Positions 58,338 through 64,000 of a stretch of DNA of 64,000 nucleotides are shown here, in pieces (position 1 is the first letter of the stretch; each line of letters begins with the position of its first letter). Under the pieces are notes generated by a model that saw only the letters and a program-made list of their open reading frames with translations, made no database searches and had not been told where the DNA came from. The DNA comes from Metarhizium brunneum (lineage: Eukaryota > Ascomycota > Sordariomycetes > Hypocreales > Clavicipitaceae). Made by a program: the position numbers and the translations under genes. The stretch is from positions 1,054,001 to 1,118,000 of the forward strand of contig NC_089427.1 in assembly GCF_013426205.1 (NCBI RefSeq). Direction: 5' to 3'.

Positions 58338-60027
58338 TCATGCCGTGAGTAACTCCTGAGGTGCAACGTTCCAGTCCTCTTCTTCGCTCCATATAGGAGC
58401 GAGGACGAACCGTCCCATAATCTTACCCATGCCAACACCATCCCCGCCTACAACGCCTTGTTGTGGCTTTTCGTCATTTTCTTCGACAATAACCGCCGTT
58501 GTTAAGAAGTTCATACCCGCTGCTGGACTCATCTCTAGTGTTATACCGCCCCAGTCAAGCTCTACCTTGCCTGACTTGCGAACGTTGAGTTTGCCAATCA
58601 TGCCCCCATGAGATAAAAATTGGGAGCGGAAGCCCTCTGTCTCGTGCTCGTCACCAACGTCGTCGTCGTCTGCGTCTCTGCCAGAATCATCCTGGGTCAA
58701 GTCGACCGCGGCGTCGTCAGCGCTTGGAGTGTCCATGATATTGATATCATCGCCTTCTGCCTTGACTTTGGTCTTGCGTCGAGGCTGTCCTACTTCCCTC
58801 AAAGGAGGGATCAGTGGTGGAAATTGGAACAGATATAGACGTCCGTCTTTGTTAGATGGCCCCTCAGTTCGTGTTTCTCCCGCTTCGTCTGTGACTGTGA
58901 TGGCCCCGAGTTCACCGGCTAGTAGATCCAAGTCTGTTTGAATGGCTCTCTCCTCGGGGTCTTTTGGTAGCTCCTTCTTGGGCTTCGTAGCCGGAGTTGC
59001 CTGCTTCTCTTCATCGGCTGACGCAACCTCAATCGCTGTGTCAAGATCCATCGGGTCTTCAGTATCTGGCTCCTTCTTGATCAATACCTTCTTTCCATCT
59101 GTCTCCCACACGCCCTCTTCTGGTTGATCCATGGGTGGCAAGTTGCCAGACCCATCTCCATCAACCCATAAACTTTCTTCTTCTCCAGTAGCATTTTCGG
59201 CGGCTTCAAGCTCCGCCGTTGTGGCCACAATGACTCCTTGTTCTTTGTGTTCTCGTCGGTATATACCCATGGGCATTGTGACGGCAGTACGACCGCTCAG
59301 CGCTGCCATCATTGCCTCATCGTCGCTATCGAGCTCGTCCTCTGGTGTCATGACGTGAAGTTTGTCTGCATTTATTCTTGCCTCGCGCATTCGAACATCG
59401 GCTTCTGCAAATCCTTTGCCCTTCGATTCGGATTTTCCTCTGCCGCCATAAAAGCCTCCTCCTGCAGCAGCGCCGCTACCGCCACCAAACCACCCACCGC
59501 CTGCTGAACCACCTGCATTCATCATTAGAATTGAGCGACGTGTGTTTTTTGAATGTCACTGGCGACATACCAGCTCCGGAAAAGCCGCTAGAGAACGGGC
59601 CACTGGCAGTGGAAGCTCCTCTGCCTCCCCTGGCACCCATTGCATCGCCTCGACTCCTCTTGCTTCGATTTCGTGAGCGACCACGTGCCCTCCTCTCAGC
59701 GGCTGCTCTTTCATGGGCTTTCCGCTCCTCTTCTCGGGCTAGCTTGTCTCTATCCGCTTCATCTCTCCGTAGGATCTTTGGCTTGAGTCGCCCTCCCGTA
59801 GTCGTACGAGCTCCAGCAGCTGTGCCTCCTCGGCGCGTAGAGATTCTAGTTGTGCTCGAAGATGAGGCTACTGCTTCGTCCAATGTTGCGGGAGTCGCTG
59901 TTGTGGGCTCATTCGACGCTCCGCTGTTGTCGGGTGCTTCGCTTTCCTCTGGCGGAGCAGCTCGCCCACCAGCAGACGTGGCGCTTCCGCGACGGATCCC
60001 TCTGCCTGCCGCCCTACCTCGTACCAT
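58338..60027 (-). CDS. RPC53: RNA polymerase III subunit RPC4 (RPC53)
   Basis: Two exons (60027-59571 and 59512-58338, minus strand; 58-nt intron) give 543 residues. The protein is the RPC4/Rpc53 subunit, which with Rpc37 forms a TFIIF-like heterodimer on Pol III for initiation, termination and reinitiation in the nucleus. The N-terminus is Arg/Gly-rich (MVRGRAAGRGIRRG), then basic (RLKPKILRRDEADRDK, ERRARGRSRNRSKRSRG) and Gly-rich around the intron. The middle is acidic. The conserved C-terminal RPC4 region includes GRLYLFQFPPLIPP, an acidic block, GMIGKLNVRKSGKVELDWGGITLEMSPAAGM, and the ending MGRFVLAPIWSEEEDW, which is characteristic. The intron splits a Gly codon in the Gly-rich stretch. 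It is 454 bp from the UreD gene on the same strand. Confidence 0.95.
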
Positions 60028-60481
60028 TTTGATGATCGCGTACTGAGGCGGGCAGTGCGAAATGGGTTGTGTTATTGAGACATAAAAATGATGTCAATGG
60101 ACAATCCTTTGCGGTCTTGACAAGCTCCAGAAAATTTGGGCGGTGGGCAAATCTTCATGGTGGGGGACGATATTCTGCCATGTCCCCCACTGTCAACGTC
60201 CATCTCAACGTGGGGCAGCCTCAGCCAACGCATCTTGGTTCACTCCGTACTCCGTACACTGCCATTGATTCCTAATCTACGTCTTTGGGTTTTGGGGGTA
60301 ATTGCAGGACCCTCGACTTGTGTTGCGAACAAAAATAGGGCTTGCCTGTGTGGCCTGCCAAACCTGCCGGATCAATAGTTGGCAGGATTGGCATCGCTAG
60401 AAACACGCATCGGCTTGGCTGAGCTCAATCTTATCACATGGGGTATCTTTGCTATAGAGTACATCGTAACAAGATAATATG
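60028..60481. promoter_or_regulatory. RPC53 promoter / UreD 3' region
   Basis: This 454-bp gap between two minus-strand genes must hold the RPC53 promoter. A TACTCCGTA copy starts at 60248, doubled as CTCCGTACTCCGTAC. No TATA box is obvious to me. Confidence 0.4.
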
Positions 60482-61483
60482 TCATCGTACACACATCAGC
60501 GCTTCCTCACCAAAGTGGGCATATATGCTCCCTTCCTTGGCCAACATGGATCCAATCCATCCCCGGCCCGACTCAACTGTTGGCGTTCCAAACTTGACGA
60601 CAACGCAACCCCGCACACGAGCAGCGGACCATAAGACACCTTCTCTAGCTTCACTTTCAATCCTTCTCGCTCTCCATCGTTCGAAATCTGTCATCCTCTT
60701 TGCCTCGTCCTCACGGTCTTGCTCTGTGCGGAAGTCACGGGACCCTAGTCGCGGGAGAGCGTCGAACTCGGTAAGGAAGAATGACCCCAACTCCTCCATA
60801 GCGTGGCCTCGTAGAATCAAGGTGCCAAATAAGCTCATTTTGTGCATTGTGCCGCGAAGTTGTTGCTCAATGGCTTGTGTTCCTTGTTGAGAAAGTATAA
60901 CCGTGTCCCTTACCAAGAGACGATCTCGCCCACCTTGCTCAGCTCGAAACCAAACTTCATTCCGACCTGTCCAACTTGTGAAGCTCCAATTTTCTCCTCG
61001 CGCAGTTCGACCTGCTGTTACCCAGTCTAGTAGACATAGAGATGACCCCGGGGAGAGATGAAATAGTTGAGTTTGCGTATAAACACTGTCTTCAAACGGT
61101 TGGACAGGATCTGGTAGCAGACACACAGCGGCCCCCTTGTCCACCTGGACAGTCAAAAGCTGACTGGTGACGACATCTGGAGACGGTGATTTGAAAATCT
61201 TGGTGTGACCTTGTGTGACAAGACTGAGATTGGCGCCAGGCTGGACATGAATGGAGAGATTGACTGAATCCCCTGCGACCAAACCGCCCCCATATGACAG
61301 AAGGAAGACCAGGACACTTTTTTGGCCACCACTGGGCGAAGTCGGAGAGATCAGTTTCAATGGATACTGATACGAGATAGACTCGAGTCCATTGCCTCCC
61401 CCCGGAAGTATCTTGGCGTTGATTCGGCCCTCACCGGGCACCGAAGATGACTTTGGAAACGGCAGGCTCCATGCCTGGATCAT
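60482..61483 (-). CDS. ureD: Urease accessory protein UreD
   Basis: A single exon encodes 333 residues from ATG 61483. The frame extends upstream only to a TTG. UreD (UreH) is the platform on apo-urease for the UreF-UreG nickel-insertion machinery in the cytosol. Motifs fit the family: GRINAKILPG, SYQYPLKLISP, LLSYGGGLVAGD (61-72), NLSLVTQGHTKIFK (85-98), a run LLPDPVQPFEDS, LDWVTAGRTARGE, and a tail RGCVVVKFGT. It implies that this fungus makes nickel urease; the urease gene itself is not in the window. The neighbour downstream is RPC53 and upstream is the divergent SCC3. Neither has a functional link, so the placement looks coincidental. An upstream short coding exon is possible but not needed. 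Confidence 0.93.
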   Translation of the reverse strand: MIQAWSLPFPKSSSVPGEGRINAKILPGGGNGLESISYQYPLKLISPTSPSGGQKSVLVFLLSYGGGLVAGDSVNLSIHVQPGANLSLVTQGHTKIFKSPSPDVVTSQLLTVQVDKGAAVCLLPDPVQPFEDSVYTQTQLFHLSPGSSLCLLDWVTAGRTARGENWSFTSWTGRNEVWFRAEQGGRDRLLVRDTVILSQQGTQAIEQQLRGTMHKMSLFGTLILRGHAMEELGSFFLTEFDALPRLGSRDFRTEQDREDEAKRMTDFERWRARRIESEAREGVLWSAARVRGCVVVKFGTPTVESGRGWIGSMLAKEGSIYAHFGEEALMCVR

Positions 61484-62121
61484 GGCCTCATGCGTGGGCA
61501 ATGACTGAAGCTCTTGGCTGATCCTATTCCTGCAGCGGCCAGCCCCGTAGAATCAATGGATTTGACATGGGAGAAAGTGGTAGAACCTGCCAACGGGTTG
61601 ATTTAGCTGGTTTCTTGTGCTCCGGACATGGTGTTGAACGCCACAACTTTTTGGTTGCTCGTCGCCCGTTTTGGCCGAGGTGCGGAATGGAATTGGCCGA
61701 TAAAACGAGGAGAGGAGCTCGACGGGACTCTGAGCAGGCTGGGAGTTTGTCCCCAAGTACGGAGTACAGTGTACCTGGGTGGGTGCCCCGTGCCTGTGCT
61801 CTGTGATTGGAGACTACAGGAAGCCGAGGCCACCAAGCCACAGATAAGCCACAGCTCAGGAGAGAAGGCGGCAATCTCATTGGCCGAAGGGGCATAATCG
61901 CCGGTGTTTTGCCATGAGACAAGTTGAGCCTGCCCACTTGCCAAAATAACCGGTCGACCCCAGCTCGAGAGCCGCTCCACGCCAACGCGCGCCTTGATCG
62001 CCAAAATCATCAGTCGCGATTCAGGGTTGCCAACCGCCCACCGCCCACCGCCCACCTCTAATCTTGGGTTTTTGCAAATGCTTTCCGAGTAAACCATCGC
62101 CTGCAATTGCGACGACACATC
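61484..62121. promoter_or_regulatory. Divergent promoter region, ureD / SCC3
   Basis: This 638-bp region separates divergent start codons. It contains GATAAG at 61843-61848, the binding core for AreA/NIT2-type nitrogen regulators, which would make sense for a urease gene, and ATTGG (inverted CCAAT) at 61879-61883 among others. A TACGGAGTA copy starts at 61758. Site function is inferred from pattern only. Confidence 0.4.
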
Positions 62122-64000
62122 ATGGACGCAAATGCCAGTGCCAGCGCAACCCCCGAACCGGATGCGGATTCGCGTCGCCGCTCCGGACGCGTCGTTAAGT
62201 TGCCGGCCAAGTACGCGCCGGAGCCCACCAACACCGCTGCGCCGAAGCGCAAGAGAGGTGCACAGGATGGAGAGGAAGTGGACGATGAGGAGGTGGACTC
62301 GGAGGAGGACGTGAGTGACGAGGACGATGCCAGCGACGAAGAACACCCCGCTCCTAGATCGCGAAAGGCAGGCGGCCGCAGCAAGAAGCCTTCGAGCAAA
62401 AAGCCCAAGATCAATGGAGCACAGCCGTCGGGACCGGCCCAAGTTTCTCGAATACCCAGCCGGCCCAAAAAGACCGTCCGCATTGAAGCGGGAGAGAAGG
62501 GGACAGGCCTCTTTGGTAGGTTGACAAGAGCCTCCTATCCCCTGAAGCGTCTATTTATCTTCAATACTAACCATTTCCTACAGCCGATGTATTTGGCTCT
62601 GGAGACGCTTCCGACAGTGTCGCGAAACAATGGCTAGAAAAATATAAAGAAGATGACGCGTCGGCATTAGCTGACCTTATCAACTGTATTCTTCAATGTG
62701 CCGGCTGCGATCTGGAAGTTACGACTGATGATATACGCGACCCTGAGAATATCCCCAACAGACTGGTTGATCTACAGAATGTGTACCAAGAGGTTTGGCA
62801 AAGCCGTGATTCCGTTTGCCAATGCCACTGTACTAACCTTTGCACAGCAACAAATTACCGACTACCCTTTAATATCAAGAGCAAAGGGTACAAAGTCATT
62901 CCGCGACATGTTGGTGGGTTTCTTTCACTCTTTGATTAGTCTACTCCACGAGACGGATATGCTTTACAAGAATACGGATCTGATGGACAACTTGCATGCG
63001 TGGCTGGCAAGTATGTCGTCGTCGTCTCTGCGACCTTTCCGCCACACAGCAACCACGATATCCCTAGCCGTTCAAACAGGTCTGGTCCTCATAGCAAGCG
63101 TACTCGACCGGAGAATAGCAAACATAGATCAGCAGCTGGCGGCTGCCAAGAGAAGCAGGAACAAAACCAAGGCTTCAGAAGTGCAACGCAGCTTGAATGA
63201 GGCAAATGGGTATCGCAAAATTTGCAGCGACGGCATTCAGTCCTTTTTTGACACAGTGTTTGTCCACCGATACCGCGATGTGGACCCCAAGATTCGAGCA
63301 GAATGTGTCGATGCGTTGGGTGCATGGATTTGGGATCTTCCGACCGTGTTCATGGAGCCTGGCTATCTTCGCTACCTCGGCTGGATGCTTTCAGATACGA
63401 ATGCTACAACTCGCCAGGAGGTGCTGAAACAGCTTCTCAAGGTGTTCAGGCGCGATACTCAGCAGCTGGGACACTTTATCGATAGATTTCGACCGCGCTT
63501 AATCGAAATGGCAACACTCGACTCTGAAGTTTCTGTGCGGGTGACGGCAATCTCCGTCATCGATACGCTACGATCTGCAGCGCTCTTGGAACCAAGCGAG
63601 ATTGACGCCATTGCCAAGCTCATCTTTGACACCGAAATACGAATTCGCAAGGCTGTTGTCAATTTCTTTGTTGCTTGTATCGACGACGTTTATGAAGGCA
63701 AGCTGGAAGAGATTGGCGGCGCTGATGTTTTGGAAGAGTTGGATGACGTAGAGGAGGATGAATACGAATCCCCACGAAAAGAGTGGATTAATATCAAGTG
63801 TCTAGCAGAGATGCTGGCCATTTACGACGCTCAAATCGAGGAATCGCATCAGAATGGTGTTTCATCAAGCTTAGATGCTGCCACAGAGCTGCTAGATGGC
63901 TCGAACCCGGATACCAGAATCTCTCTTGCAGCCCAGGTGTTGTATGACAAAGTACCTGAGGTCACTAGATGGGAAATGATTTCGGGCTACCTTCTCTTTG
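62122..64000 (+). CDS. SCC3: Cohesin subunit SCC3 (STAG/SA family), 3' truncated by window
   Basis: Three exons are visible (62122-62515, 62584-62792, 62848-64000 and beyond), giving about 585 residues before the window ends. Scc3 binds the Scc1 kleisin and DNA and loads and maintains cohesin for sister-chromatid cohesion in the nucleus. Residues 1-130 are charged and disordered with a basic motif SGRVVKLPAKY (21-31), PKRKR (41-45) and a strongly acidic run (about 51-74). The helical STAG region follows. Exon 3 carries ISRAKGTKSFRDMLVGFF, LLHETDMLYKNTDLMDNL and ASMSSSSLRPFRHTAT, which are highly characteristic. Later HEAT-like repeats include HRYRDVDPKIRAECVDALGAW and LGWMLSDTNATTRQEVLKQL, the stromalin conservative region. 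The first two introns are 68 and 55 nt. The stop codon lies beyond the right edge. Confidence 0.97.

Overview
This window is a piece of nuclear chromosome from a filamentous ascomycete. The genes carry short introns (about 50-130 nt) with GT..AG ends and CTAAC-like branch sites. Gene content and protein style (fungal rhodopsin-domain receptor-like protein, 2EXR protein, Zn(II)2Cys6 factor, UreD, MET12-type reductase) point to Pezizomycotina, most likely Sordariomycetes and probably Hypocreales. I cannot name a species from sequence alone.

Layout. Positions 1-4.5 kb hold no gene I can support, then comes an intron-containing tRNA-Ser(CGA) at 4.57 kb. From 6.3 to 20 kb is a gene-dense block: a PQ-loop membrane protein, a conserved nuclear-type protein, methylenetetrahydrofolate reductase (MET12 type, minus strand) divergent from mitochondrial leucyl-tRNA synthetase, an unrecognised three-exon protein, and a cystinosin-type transporter. 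From 22 to 30.7 kb: a small secreted protein with four Lys-Arg (Kex2-type) sites, a 2EXR-domain protein, a possible 60-residue membrane protein, and a Ca2+-binding mitochondrial aspartate/glutamate carrier. A B-type mitotic cyclin (33.3-35.5 kb) has a 12-nt first coding exon. It is followed by about 8 kb with no supported gene. From 43.7 to 50.3 kb: a transcription factor whose Zn2Cys6 cluster sits near the C-terminus, and a monocarboxylate-transporter-type MFS protein. After about 5 kb more without genes come a six-exon rhodopsin-domain membrane protein, the RNA polymerase III subunit RPC4 (RPC53), the urease accessory protein UreD, and the cohesin subunit SCC3, which runs off the right edge.

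Most genes are housekeeping and do not form an evident cluster or operon-like system. The least explained items are: (i) a 9-bp motif, TACGGAGTA, found at least 18 times, all outside coding exons, where chance predicts about 0.5; (ii) a roughly 120-bp repeat shared by two distant AT-rich patches and differing mainly by transitions; (iii) the Kex2-site secreted protein; (iv) long gene-free intervals. I did not find a convincing new multi-gene system.
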